Shown here in pieces: positions 48,663-57,462 of a stretch of DNA of 57,462 nt. The translations under genes were made by a program, and so were the position numbers. The notes under the pieces were generated by a model. That model saw nothing but the letters and a program-made list of their open reading frames with translations, did not search any database and was not told the DNA's origin. Position 1 is the first letter of the stretch, and each line of letters starts with the position of its first letter. Origin of the DNA: an uncultured bacterium (GTDB lineage: Bacteria; Patescibacteriota; Minisyncoccia; SW-4-49-11); NCBI GenBank assembly GCA_937864235.1, contig CALMJI010000025.1, positions 1-57,462 of the forward strand, given 5' to 3'.

Positions 48663-50015
48663 TTATATCATATCTTTGGTAATTTTCCAGACATCTCCAG
48701 CCCCCATAGTGATGATAATATTATTATCCCCTGATATAAGGGATAGATCCTGTTTTAAGTCATTTGAGTTTGTATAGATTTTAGCATTAGTGTTATCAAT
48801 ATAATTTACAATATCATTACTAGTGATAGCACCCTCTACCTCTCTAGCTGAGGCATAGATTGGGAGTAAATAAATATGATCAGCTTTAGATAGCGCCTGT
48901 CCAAATTCCTTCAATAGCATTTCTGTCCTACTGAAAGTATGTGGCTGAAATACACAATGTATGGTTTTCTCGGGGTATTGTTCTCTTAGGGCTTGAATTC
49001 CTGCCATAATTTCAGTTGGGTGATGAGCATAGTCATCAATAATAACAACTCCTTTAGAAGTTACTCCTTTATATTCTAATCGTCTCTGAGTCCCTCTAAA
49101 ACCTGACATTGCCTCAATGCTAGAATTAATATCAAAACCCAAATCATATAATAATCCAAGACAAGCAAGAGCATTGAGTCTATTATGCTTACCTGCAATA
49201 GCTAGATTTAATTGATTATATTGCCTCCCCTCTACTATCACAATATTATTCTCATCAAGAGTAATATTATTATCTATATTAAGGCCAAATTTTAGTATTT
49301 TTCTTGTCTTATCTTGTATATTAAGCAAAATATACTTAGCTATATTCTCATCATCTCCATTGACTATTAAGGGCTTGTCTAAAGGTAGCTTATCAATAGC
49401 ATTAATGAAGGCCTGATAATAGCGATCTGGAGTTGTAAAAAAATCTGGATGATCATAATCTACATTCAATATAATCAAACCTCCCATATCAATATCTAGA
49501 AAATGATTCTGATACTCATCAGCCTCTACTACCAAATATTGCGAATTATTATCCCCGATTCTAGCATTACCTCCAAATTGAGGCACCACACTACCAATAA
49601 CACCAAATGGATTCTGAGATAATTCTTGCAAAGTATAAGTCAAAAGGGCTGAAGTAGTAGTTTTTCCATGAGAACCAGCCACTCCTAAAGTTGTATCAAA
49701 ACTCTTAGCAATATTACCTAGAGCTTGACTATAGGTCAGAAGGGGGATATTTCTATTCATAACTTCAATCACCTCTGGATTAGTAGGATTTTTATCCTCT
49801 ATATAATAAGCTCCTGAGACTACTGCATAGTCAATATTGTCAGGAATATTGCTAGACTCAAATGGAGTGAAAACTTTAATATTAGATTGAGACAAGACTT
49901 TGTCAGTCATAAAAGCTTCATTTACATCACTTCCCATAACCTCAAAGCCTCTAGCTTGCATAACTTGAGCTAATGCTGTCATACCCACTCCCTTAATCCC
50001 GATAAAATATACCAT
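48663..50015 (-). CDS. murC: UDP-N-acetylmuramate-L-alanine ligase
   Basis: VYFIGIKGVGMTALAQ, GVAGSHGKTTTSALL, DDYAHHPTEI, FQPHTFSRTE. Confidence 0.95.
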   Translation of the reverse strand: MVYFIGIKGVGMTALAQVMQARGFEVMGSDVNEAFMTDKVLSQSNIKVFTPFESSNIPDNIDYAVVSGAYYIEDKNPTNPEVIEVMNRNIPLLTYSQALGNIAKSFDTTLGVAGSHGKTTTSALLTYTLQELSQNPFGVIGSVVPQFGGNARIGDNNSQYLVVEADEYQNHFLDIDMGGLIILNVDYDHPDFFTTPDRYYQAFINAIDKLPLDKPLIVNGDDENIAKYILLNIQDKTRKILKFGLNIDNNITLDENNIVIVEGRQYNQLNLAIAGKHNRLNALACLGLLYDLGFDINSSIEAMSGFRGTQRRLEYKGVTSKGVVIIDDYAHHPTEIMAGIQALREQYPEKTIHCVFQPHTFSRTEMLLKEFGQALSKADHIYLLPIYASAREVEGAITSNDIVNYIDNTNAKIYTNSNDLKQDLSLISGDNNIIITMGAGDVWKITKDMI

Positions 50016-50018
50016 AAA

Positions 50019-51125
50019 TTAGTGACTTAAATTGAATAACTCTTCTGCAATCCTTGCAGCAGCATCTGGAGTGGCAAACTGCACTGTTTGCTCCGACATA
50101 GTCTGCATTATATCTGGTTGTTTTAATAATTCATTAATTTTTTTTAGCACTATATGGGGAGTAAAGTTTGGCTCTTCCAAAACAATACTAGCTCCAATTT
50201 TTGCCATTTCATAGGCATTAGACCTTTGTTGTCCAGCGTCAACTGTAATTGGAACCAGAATACTTGGCTTATGAGTAAGACAAATATCCATAATACTAGA
50301 AGCTCCTGCTCTTGACACTACCAAATCAGCTGCTGCATAAGCATGTTTCATCTCAATATCCAAAAATCCAGCATAATGATACAATCTATCCTGATAAACC
50401 TCCAATGACCTTGCAACACTTCTAGCCTCATCCATATTATTTTTGCCAACAATATGAATAATTTCTACTAATTCCAAGAGTTCTGGTAGAATTTTCCAAA
50501 TTACTTCATTAATAATTTTAGCTCCTTGACTACCACCTACTATCAATAAAATAGGCTTTTCAAAGGTTAGCTCAAAAATTTTTCCCGCCTCATCTTTGGT
50601 CCCTTCTGCAATATCTGGATGAGTCATATTCCCTACTATGCTAGTTTTTTTCTGACCAAAAACTTTAGCTACATTAGGAAATCCCACAGCCACCACACTA
50701 GCAAACTTCCCTAAAAACTTATTAGCAAGTCCCGGAATAGAATCAGATTCATGAATTAAAGTAGGGATTTGGTAAACCCAAGAAACTAATACTCCTGGGA
50801 CACTTGCATAACCACCTTTACCAAAAGTAACATCAGGCATAAATTTCCAGATATACCATTGAGCTTGAATTATACCCCAAAAACCCCGGAATATATCAAA
50901 AAAATTATCAATAGAAAAATATCTTCTTATTTTACCCGCATAAACCTCTTTATAAGGGATATGATGAGAATTTAATAATTCTTTGGCCACTTCATCTAAT
51001 TGACCTACAAGTAAAAATTCTAACCCTACCTTTTGTACTTGAGCTAATTTTTCTAATTCTTCTTTGACGGCAATAACTGGTAAAATATGCCCCCCAGTTC
51101 CACCACTTGCAAATAATATCTTCAT
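50019..51125 (-). CDS. murG: UDP-GlcNAc--undecaprenyl-PP-MurNAc-pentapeptide GlcNAc transferase
   Basis: ILFASGGTGGHILPVIAV, TFGKGGYASVPGVL, IHESDSIPGLANK, GGSQGAK, SRAGASSI. Confidence 0.95.
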   Translation of the reverse strand: MKILFASGGTGGHILPVIAVKEELEKLAQVQKVGLEFLLVGQLDEVAKELLNSHHIPYKEVYAGKIRRYFSIDNFFDIFRGFWGIIQAQWYIWKFMPDVTFGKGGYASVPGVLVSWVYQIPTLIHESDSIPGLANKFLGKFASVVAVGFPNVAKVFGQKKTSIVGNMTHPDIAEGTKDEAGKIFELTFEKPILLIVGGSQGAKIINEVIWKILPELLELVEIIHIVGKNNMDEARSVARSLEVYQDRLYHYAGFLDIEMKHAYAAADLVVSRAGASSIMDICLTHKPSILVPITVDAGQQRSNAYEMAKIGASIVLEEPNFTPHIVLKKINELLKQPDIMQTMSEQTVQFATPDAAARIAEELFNLSH

Positions 51126-51268
51126 ATATATTTTATCTAATATATAATATTGTACCCAAGATTATGTATTTGGTCAAATATTTGTATGAGATGAGGTTAT
51201 AGTATAAAAATATATAAATTGTCCCCTTGGGGGAGCTTTAAGTCCCTCCTATATTTATTTAGGAGGTG

Positions 51269-51296
51269 GGTGGCACCGTAGGTGACGGAGGAGGAC
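51269..51296 (-). repeat. 28-nt dispersed repeat, inverted copy of 673-700
   Basis: Minus strand GTCCTCCTCCGTCACCTACGGTGCCACC, identical to plus strand 673-700. Confidence 0.85.
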
Positions 51297-51341
51297 AGGA
51301 TACATAATACGGGCGATTGAAAGGTTGAGTACATCCGCCTC

Positions 51342-51360
51342 GGGCGTGACGCCCCTACGA
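51342..51360 (-). repeat. REP-like GTAG-hairpin
   Basis: Minus strand TCGTAG-GGGCGTcacGCCC. Confidence 0.6.
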
Positions 51361-51367
51361 GTACAGC

Positions 51368-51871
51368 TCAATTATTATCAGGTTGTAGGCTATCTAATTC
51401 CCATCGTATAGGATTTTCATCAATATATTACCAAAATATATTATATTCTTTTTTATTCCTTATAATTCGGTCATAAAATGATTTTTGCCATATTGTCTTA
51501 TTAGTATTTACTTCTTCTCGTAGGGGCGACCTTATGTCGCCTGTATTTATCAATTCTCTCACCTCTTTGAAACAATATCTCTTAAAACTAGATATAATTT
51601 TAGAAATGCTAATAGTATTTTCTGAAATTAAAAAGTGTATATGATTAGGCATTACTATTTGTTTTTCTATATTGCAATCAAAGAATGTGGGAAGGCTTAT
51701 TATTCTATTTTCAATAATTTTACCTATTTTGTTTAATTGCATTTTCTCATTTTTAATTTTACCAAAATATTGTTTTTTATTATATGCACATATAGTAATA
51801 AAATAAACATATTCACCAAGATATAAGTTTTGGTCTAAACGAATTTTCTTTCTTTTAGGAATATTATTCAT
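51368..51871 (-). mobile_element. REP-associated tyrosine transposase (RAYT / IS200-like), interrupted by in-frame TAA at 51428-51430
   Basis: YVYFITICAYNKKQYFG, IVMPNHIHFLI (HUH), WQKSFYDRIIRNKKEY (Tyr motif), then NIFW*YIDENPIRWELDSLQPDNN* in the same frame. Confidence 0.9.
51520..51541 (+). repeat. REP-like GTAG-hairpin inside the RAYT coding sequence
   Basis: GTAGGGGCGACCTTATGTCGCC. Confidence 0.75.
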
Positions 51872-51901
51872 AAGTTTAAATATTGATTTTTGTAACTTTA
51901 C

Positions 51902-51927
51902 GGGCGACTGAAAGGTCGCCCCTACGA
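51902..51927 (-). repeat. REP-like GTAG-hairpin upstream of the RAYT gene
   Basis: Minus strand TCGTAGGGGCGACCTTTCAGTCGCCC. Confidence 0.8.
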
Positions 51928-51943
51928 AAAGACAATATAACTC

Positions 51944-53980
51944 CTATAATTCTCTCTCTGTAATAATCTTAATACCGAATTTTTTAGCCTTTTCTAATTT
52001 ACTACCCGCCTTTGCTCCCACTAATAGAATATCTGTCTGAGAGCTGACTTGAGAGACTACAATCCCACCTTCAGCTTCTATTTTAGCTTTCAATTCATCT
52101 CTAGTAAATTGCTCAAATGTTCCCGTAATACAAATAGTTTTATCAGCCCAAATGCCTTTCTTGGCTATTGGATAATCTATACTTATACCTGATTTTAATA
52201 ATTCCTTAATTATATGTAAATTATTAGTATTATATATATAATCCATAATAGAGCTAGCAACTTTCTCTCCAATATCTGGAATAGCTTGTAACTGTTCTAA
52301 ATTCGTAGTCAAGAATTCATCTAGACTTTGAAAATGCCTAGATAATTGTAAAGCCGTTTGATTACCAACCATTGGGATCCCTAAGGCTTGAATAAATCTT
52401 CTAAAAGTAATATTTTTAGAGTTCTGAATACTATTGAATAAATTCTGAGCCGATTTTTCTCCAAAACCAGCGGTAATTTTAATATCATCTAAGCTCAACT
52501 TGAATATATCATCAATATGTTGTATCAAATCAGCTTCTTGTAATTTTAATAAGATTTTCTTACTCAAACCTTCTATATTAAACCCTTCTTTTGAGACTGC
52601 ATAGGATAAATATTCAATATGGCGAGCGGGGCATCTAGTATTAGGGCAATATTGATTAACTTGTTCCTTAGCTTGAATCAAAGCAGTACCACATTCTGGA
52701 CAAATACTTGGATATTGATATTTCTCTTCAGAACCAATTCTAAGCTCTGGCAAAACCTTGACTATTTCTGGAATCACATCTCCGGCTCTTCTAATAATCA
52801 CAGTATCTCCAATCAAAAGTTCTAATCTCTCAATTTCATCTTGATTATGTAAGGTGGCTCTAGTCACAGTAACCCCATATACATTAACTGGCTTCATTAT
52901 AGCCACAGGAGTGACTTTACCGGTTCTGCCAACTTGTGAGATTATATCTATCACTTGAGTGGTCACCTCCTCAGCTGGGAATTTATAAGCAATCATAAAC
53001 CTTGGACCTTTACCAGTAAACCCCAATTGATTCTGCATATTCTTATCATTGACCTTTACTACCACTCCATCATAGGCAAAATCAATTCTCTCCCTCAAAT
53101 TCAAAATATGCTGATAGTATTCTTGTGCTTGCTTGATATTATCAACCAATTTATTCTCTCTGACAACTGGAAATCCTAAAGCCTCTAGAATCCAATATTC
53201 CTCCTGTTGAGTAGTCTGCCCTAAATCAGTAATTAGCCCCCAAGCAAAAAAACTAAGCCCCCTACTAGCCGTGATACTACTATCCAATTGCCTCAGAGAC
53301 CCAGCTGCCAAATTCCTAACATTGGCATACTCAGCTTGTCCTTGAGCTCTAAGATTTTGATTAATTAAATCTAATTGGGAATATCTAATATAAGCCTCTC
53401 CTCTAATTTCACAGTCACTCTGCCAAAGACTTTCAAATCTATTGGCTAAATTAATATCATAATTTTTAAGTTTATCCACAATTTGCTCTTTTGAATTTAA
53501 CTTAATTGGGATATCCTGAATAGTCTTGATATTATGAGTAATATTCTCGCCTTCCTGTCCATTACCTCTGGTTAAGCCTTGAGTTAATTGATAATTTGCA
53601 TATTTTATACTAACCGCCAAGCCATCTAATTTTAGCTCTACAAAGTATTGGAGAGTCTTCGCCTTATCCACAATCCCTCTATTACGATCTTCCCATTGCT
53701 GTAGTTCTGCCTCATCAAAGACATCATTTAGAGACATCATCGGGATAGTATGAGCTACTTTCTCAAATTCTGGTAGCACCTCACCTCCAACTCTCTGAGT
53801 AGGAGAATCCGGAGTGATAAGTTCTGGGTATTCAGCCTCTAATTGAGATAATTGATGCATCAGACTATCCAATACTCCTCCTGATATACTAGATATATCT
53901 TGAATATGATAATTAGACCTATGCTTTCTTATCTCTTGCCTTAATTTTTGTAGTCTATATTTAATCTCTTTTTTCTGCAT
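51944..53980 (-). CDS. ligA: NAD-dependent DNA ligase
   Basis: VELKLDGLAVSIKY (KxDG), GRTGKVTPVA, CPECGTALI...CPNTRCPAR Zn finger, C-term BRCT. Confidence 0.97.
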   Translation of the reverse strand: MQKKEIKYRLQKLRQEIRKHRSNYHIQDISSISGGVLDSLMHQLSQLEAEYPELITPDSPTQRVGGEVLPEFEKVAHTIPMMSLNDVFDEAELQQWEDRNRGIVDKAKTLQYFVELKLDGLAVSIKYANYQLTQGLTRGNGQEGENITHNIKTIQDIPIKLNSKEQIVDKLKNYDINLANRFESLWQSDCEIRGEAYIRYSQLDLINQNLRAQGQAEYANVRNLAAGSLRQLDSSITASRGLSFFAWGLITDLGQTTQQEEYWILEALGFPVVRENKLVDNIKQAQEYYQHILNLRERIDFAYDGVVVKVNDKNMQNQLGFTGKGPRFMIAYKFPAEEVTTQVIDIISQVGRTGKVTPVAIMKPVNVYGVTVTRATLHNQDEIERLELLIGDTVIIRRAGDVIPEIVKVLPELRIGSEEKYQYPSICPECGTALIQAKEQVNQYCPNTRCPARHIEYLSYAVSKEGFNIEGLSKKILLKLQEADLIQHIDDIFKLSLDDIKITAGFGEKSAQNLFNSIQNSKNITFRRFIQALGIPMVGNQTALQLSRHFQSLDEFLTTNLEQLQAIPDIGEKVASSIMDYIYNTNNLHIIKELLKSGISIDYPIAKKGIWADKTICITGTFEQFTRDELKAKIEAEGGIVVSQVSSQTDILLVGAKAGSKLEKAKKFGIKIITEREL

Positions 53981-53984
53981 ATAA

Positions 53985-54404
53985 TTAATAAGGCGCAAAC
54001 TCTTCTTCTAAAGCTCTTTCTATTGTAAAACCGTCCCTATTAACCCGACCTGTAGATTTGATTCTAGCTGGAGTGGAACCACTTTTTGGTATGAATTCAA
54101 CTTGATATTGTATACCTAAAGTACTATCTAATTCTGCCCATCCACTATTAGGCCAGTTTTTTTTACTACTATTAGTTATATCAATATTACTACCAGTAGG
54201 CTTAGTAAACTCATACAACCAAGCATCAATACCAGTTTTAGCTGCTTGTATAGCCTGTTGAGACATTAGATTTTCTCTAGAAATCTTAGATTCTACTGTG
54301 ATTTTTTGAGCAATAGGAGCTAATAATATTAGTAGAATACTACAAGCTAATAAGGTTGCTAATAGACTAATATCTCCTTTTTTAGATTTATATTTTATAT
54401 TCAT
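53985..54404 (-). CDS. pilin-operon membrane protein (PilX-like)
   Basis: N-terminal hydrophobic helix after KSKKGD; operonic with pilins. Confidence 0.55.
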   Translation of the reverse strand: MNIKYKSKKGDISLLATLLACSILLILLAPIAQKITVESKISRENLMSQQAIQAAKTGIDAWLYEFTKPTGSNIDITNSSKKNWPNSGWAELDSTLGIQYQVEFIPKSGSTPARIKSTGRVNRDGFTIERALEEEFAPY

Positions 54405-54415
54405 ATTATATTAAT

Positions 54416-55555
54416 TTAATTAATACCAAATCTACCTTTAGTAACATTATAATTATACTCTACTTCCTCAGGATTCAAAGCTCTATTGTACACTAAAGCT
54501 TGAGATATATTAGCTCTAGTCCAGAAATTAGCACCTGTCACTGGTAAACCACCCAACCATAATTGATCAGACTGCTGATTTACAATTCCACCAGTAAAAT
54601 TAACTTGAGATCTCAAGCTACCATTTAAATATAATTTAGATGTCGATCCATCATATGTGATACATAAGTGATTCCATTTATTATACAAAGTATCTGTAAA
54701 TGAGAATGAAGACCTAGGTTCACTCCCTCCACTAACATTTCTTAAATATGAAACTAGACTATTCCCAGGACTAAACTTCATAATCATGGCAGCATATTCT
54801 CCATGCCAGAAAAATCTAGTATCTTTATCTTTGTTCCAATCATCAATATTTATCCATAAAGATGCAGAATAATTAGTTGATCCACTTATTGTAGGTACTT
54901 GAGTATTAAAATAACCATTATTAGTCCCATCAAATCTAAAGTAACCTCCATCATTTTTGGAATGAGTAACTCCAATACGGATAATACCAGTAGTCGTAGG
55001 GGCTGGATTAACTAAACTAACCCACCTATCCCCACTAGTCCCTGAATAACTATTTCTATTACCCGCATCTAAATGTACTGTGAGCCCATCTGTAATTACT
55101 GGCTTATCATTGACTGGATTAATACTAGTCTGCATAGTTACAGAGTCTTTATTGTCTAATGATTTGGCATCTATTGATACTGTTACTAGTTTTGATAGAT
55201 TAGGTTTATCTGTAACTATAAAGTTTAGCTTTTCAACATTGAATATAGTGTTATCAGTAAAATCAACATTGTTTCTTTTTATAGTATTCCCTTCCAATTT
55301 ATATGTCACAAAACCTCCTTCCTGATCTTTGAATTTTAATTCTCCAGCATCGTTTACATATACATTAGAAGAAGTTTTTAATTCCTTCTCCATTTTATTG
55401 ATTACAAATTGGAGATTATCTCGCATATTATCTGGAATTTGAGATTCTCTTTGGTATTTGATAATACCAGCTACGGGTTGGGAAATAGTCAACATAATAA
55501 TAGACAGTATTCCAACTACTACCATTAATTCTACTAAAGTAAATCCTTTTTTCAT
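54416..55555 (-). CDS. type IV pilin-like protein with C-terminal LamG/concanavalin-like domain
   Basis: MKKGFTLVELMVVVGILSI class III signal; C-term GLTVHLDAGNRNSYSG...WNHLCITYDGSTSKLYLNGSL...ISQALVYNRALNPEEV. Confidence 0.85.
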   Translation of the reverse strand: MKKGFTLVELMVVVGILSIIMLTISQPVAGIIKYQRESQIPDNMRDNLQFVINKMEKELKTSSNVYVNDAGELKFKDQEGGFVTYKLEGNTIKRNNVDFTDNTIFNVEKLNFIVTDKPNLSKLVTVSIDAKSLDNKDSVTMQTSINPVNDKPVITDGLTVHLDAGNRNSYSGTSGDRWVSLVNPAPTTTGIIRIGVTHSKNDGGYFRFDGTNNGYFNTQVPTISGSTNYSASLWINIDDWNKDKDTRFFWHGEYAAMIMKFSPGNSLVSYLRNVSGGSEPRSSFSFTDTLYNKWNHLCITYDGSTSKLYLNGSLRSQVNFTGGIVNQQSDQLWLGGLPVTGANFWTRANISQALVYNRALNPEEVEYNYNVTKGRFGIN

Positions 55556-55559
55556 ATTT

Positions 55560-56066
55560 TTAGTCTATTTTATATAATTCAATAGTGGCTTTATATACTC
55601 TTAATGCTCCTCCTTTGGGATTACGAACTACAACGGTGCTGGTAACTTTAGGGATAGTTGGGGGGCTTGCCGTAGGATCAACATTAGTGATTTCAACAAA
55701 TCTATGAAAAACTCTATTCCCCGTACCTGCTGTTGATAGTTCATAAGCTCCTGTTGAGTTTATATCTAAATCACAGCTATTACCAATACTCGTATCTGTA
55801 CAAGTGGATTCATTAGTAGTGTTAAAAATATAAGTAGTGTAATCTACCTGATACTTACCATTAGCTACAGCTCCATCTGTAGCATAAATTGCTCTAACTA
55901 TTTCCAAGCCTTCGGCCACAAGAAGATTGGCGGTATTATCATATTGTAAGAAAAATTTCGCCCTTATAATGCTTGTCTGTAAATTTAAAACTGATACTAA
56001 AGTTGTTGCCAATATAGTAATTGACACCAATGATCCGACTAATGTTGCTCCTTTTTGAGTTTTCAT
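55560..56066 (-). CDS. minor pilin (PilV-like)
   Basis: MKTQKGATLVGSLVSITILATTLVSVLNLQ...NLLVAEGLEIVRAI. Confidence 0.7.
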   Translation of the reverse strand: MKTQKGATLVGSLVSITILATTLVSVLNLQTSIIRAKFFLQYDNTANLLVAEGLEIVRAIYATDGAVANGKYQVDYTTYIFNTTNESTCTDTSIGNSCDLDINSTGAYELSTAGTGNRVFHRFVEITNVDPTASPPTIPKVTSTVVVRNPKGGALRVYKATIELYKID

Positions 56067-56071
56067 ATTGA

Positions 56072-56551
56072 TTATTCTACCTTGATTAAGCCTGAGTTAG
56101 TGACGGTGATGGTTTTTGTAACTCCATCTAGAGATAATGTAACTGATTGATCTGATGATAATCTTTCTGCAAAAGGAATATTAAATGTGATAACTCTATT
56201 AGCGTTAATACTAGCATAATTAAGTGTAGTTGCTGTTCCATAGTTATTTTCCCCACTACAAGATGTAGTACCTGTTTGATAAATAGGTTGTATTTTTCTA
56301 TCACTCGTAGAGGAGGTAATCTTCACTCCTATAGCACAAAGTGTAGAACCAGTTGCAATTCCAGTCTCACTCCTAGATGGTGCTAGAGCTGAGTTTTGGG
56401 CTTTCCTGAGAGCTTGCATTACCTTAGCTACATCCTCTTCTAATCTAGCCCTTTGTCTAGAGGCTACAAAGGCTTGTATACCTATCCCTGATAGTATACC
56501 AATTATGGCTATTGATACTAATATCTCGGTTAATGAGAATCCTTTTTTCAT
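56072..56551 (-). CDS. type IV pilin-like protein
   Basis: MKKGFSLTEILVSIAIIGILSGIGIQAFVASRQRARLEEDV. Confidence 0.85.
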   Translation of the reverse strand: MKKGFSLTEILVSIAIIGILSGIGIQAFVASRQRARLEEDVAKVMQALRKAQNSALAPSRSETGIATGSTLCAIGVKITSSTSDRKIQPIYQTGTTSCSGENNYGTATTLNYASINANRVITFNIPFAERLSSDQSVTLSLDGVTKTITVTNSGLIKVE

Positions 56552-56553
56552 AT

Positions 56554-57375
56554 TTATATATTAGGTATAATTAAATAATACCATATATTAACATTTGGTA
56601 CAAGTTTTATTGTGATTAGGGTAAATATTATTAAGAATGACAAGATTATACTTGGCCCAAAGGCAATCTTTTGTTTGAGAGAAGAGTTATGATTGATAAT
56701 CATTAAACTCACCCCCCAAATTGTGCCAATGATAAAAGACCCAAAGAAAAACGGGATAGCCCACATTAAGGGGATAAATAATCCAAGTCCTAAGAATAAT
56801 TCTACATCTCCCCAACCTATACCTTGCTTTTTGGTAATAAAATATAAAAACCAAGTGACAAAAGTACAGGCAAGAGCCGTAATCAGAGAATCTGGGATTA
56901 TCCTTGTACTATAATATTCTATCCCAAAATATATCAATCCCAAAATTTGTATAGTTCTTAGCTGAATTGTTGGGATTAATTGATACTGAAAATCATAGAC
57001 AAAGACAATGATTAGTTGAGTAATAAGAGTTAAGATAATTATAATTTCTAGAATTTGTAGCCAAGTCAAATTATATATAGACATTATATCTGGGATAATA
57101 AAATATATATAAGCAGTAAAAAGAGTGGCCGTAATTAATTCTACCAAAGGATATTGAATAGACAGAGACTTCTGGCAATTGAGACATCTCCCTCTCTGAA
57201 TTAAATAAGATACAACAGGAATTAGCTCATACCAAGCTAGCTTGTGCTGACAAGACATACATTCTGACCTACCATCCCAAAATTTTTTCTCGGTAGTCAT
57301 ACGGAATAATACCACATTCAGGAAACTTCCAATTCCAAGTCCTAAGATAAAGATTATAATCAGAACATATAGCAT
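56554..57375 (-). CDS. pilD: prepilin peptidase
   Basis: GIGSFLNVVLFRM, CMSCQHKLAWYELIPVVSYL...CLNCQ, catalytic FVYDFQ and GWGDVELFLGLG. Confidence 0.94.
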   Translation of the reverse strand: MLYVLIIIFILGLGIGSFLNVVLFRMTTEKKFWDGRSECMSCQHKLAWYELIPVVSYLIQRGRCLNCQKSLSIQYPLVELITATLFTAYIYFIIPDIMSIYNLTWLQILEIIIILTLITQLIIVFVYDFQYQLIPTIQLRTIQILGLIYFGIEYYSTRIIPDSLITALACTFVTWFLYFITKKQGIGWGDVELFLGLGLFIPLMWAIPFFFGSFIIGTIWGVSLMIINHNSSLKQKIAFGPSIILSFLIIFTLITIKLVPNVNIWYYLIIPNI

Positions 57376-57462
57376 AAAAACTTAAACAAAATTTATATTT
57401 AATTCCAGTGAATTTGATAGATAAGAGAAATTTAATTCTCTCTTATCTACACAAAGTAACTT

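Noticed and set aside
51428-51430. Stop-codon reassignment of TAA
   Set aside because: TAA terminates most well supported genes in the window, so the two in-frame TAA codons are better explained by mutation, local readthrough or sequence error.
4620-53680. Several exact TTATCCACA (DnaA-box-like) matches, e.g. near 4627, 13565, 24224, 44825, 53466 and 53666
   Set aside because: Scattered, mostly inside genes, no cluster and no dnaA/dnaN nearby; an origin is not supported.
1-57462. CRISPR arrays
   Set aside because: No regularly spaced identical repeats with unique spacers; the GC-rich repeats are irregular and dispersed.

Overview
AT-rich (GC not computed), densely coded bacterial chromosomal window. 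I infer a Candidate Phyla Radiation (Patescibacteria) genome from small genes, a PrgI/VirB6-like cluster without a neighbouring VirB4, tandem RNase J genes, many CPR-style secreted hypotheticals and tRNAs lacking encoded CCA. Contents: a DUF305 C-terminus cut by the window edge; two photolyase-family genes of different classes; a T4SS-like envelope cluster; glyA-folD; tRNA-Ile, tRNA-Ser and tRNA-Gln; two Nudix hydrolases; tsaD, gltX, tgt, recO, two tandem RNase J-family genes, rpsP; nucleotide-sugar genes (galU, rmlA-like, rmlB, manC); mltG, uppS, murC, murG; a REP-associated (RAYT) transposase; ligA; and a pilin/prepilin-peptidase cluster. Main observations: (1) REP-like GTAG-hairpins with a RAYT gene that carries one hairpin in frame and is cut by an in-frame TAA; (2) a frameshifted GIY-YIG gene between a 9-bp direct copy of the tRNA-Ser 5' end and the tRNA itself; (3) a second RNase J that has lost its metal ligands; (4) a Tgt lacking the three zinc cysteines; (5) a FeS-BCP-type photolyase lacking the cluster cysteines; (6) a compact tRNA-like element without a D-arm downstream of rpsP; (7) a pilin-LamG fusion; (8) an N-terminal peptide shared by two unrelated membrane proteins. 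All calls come from reading the sequence; no database search was run.
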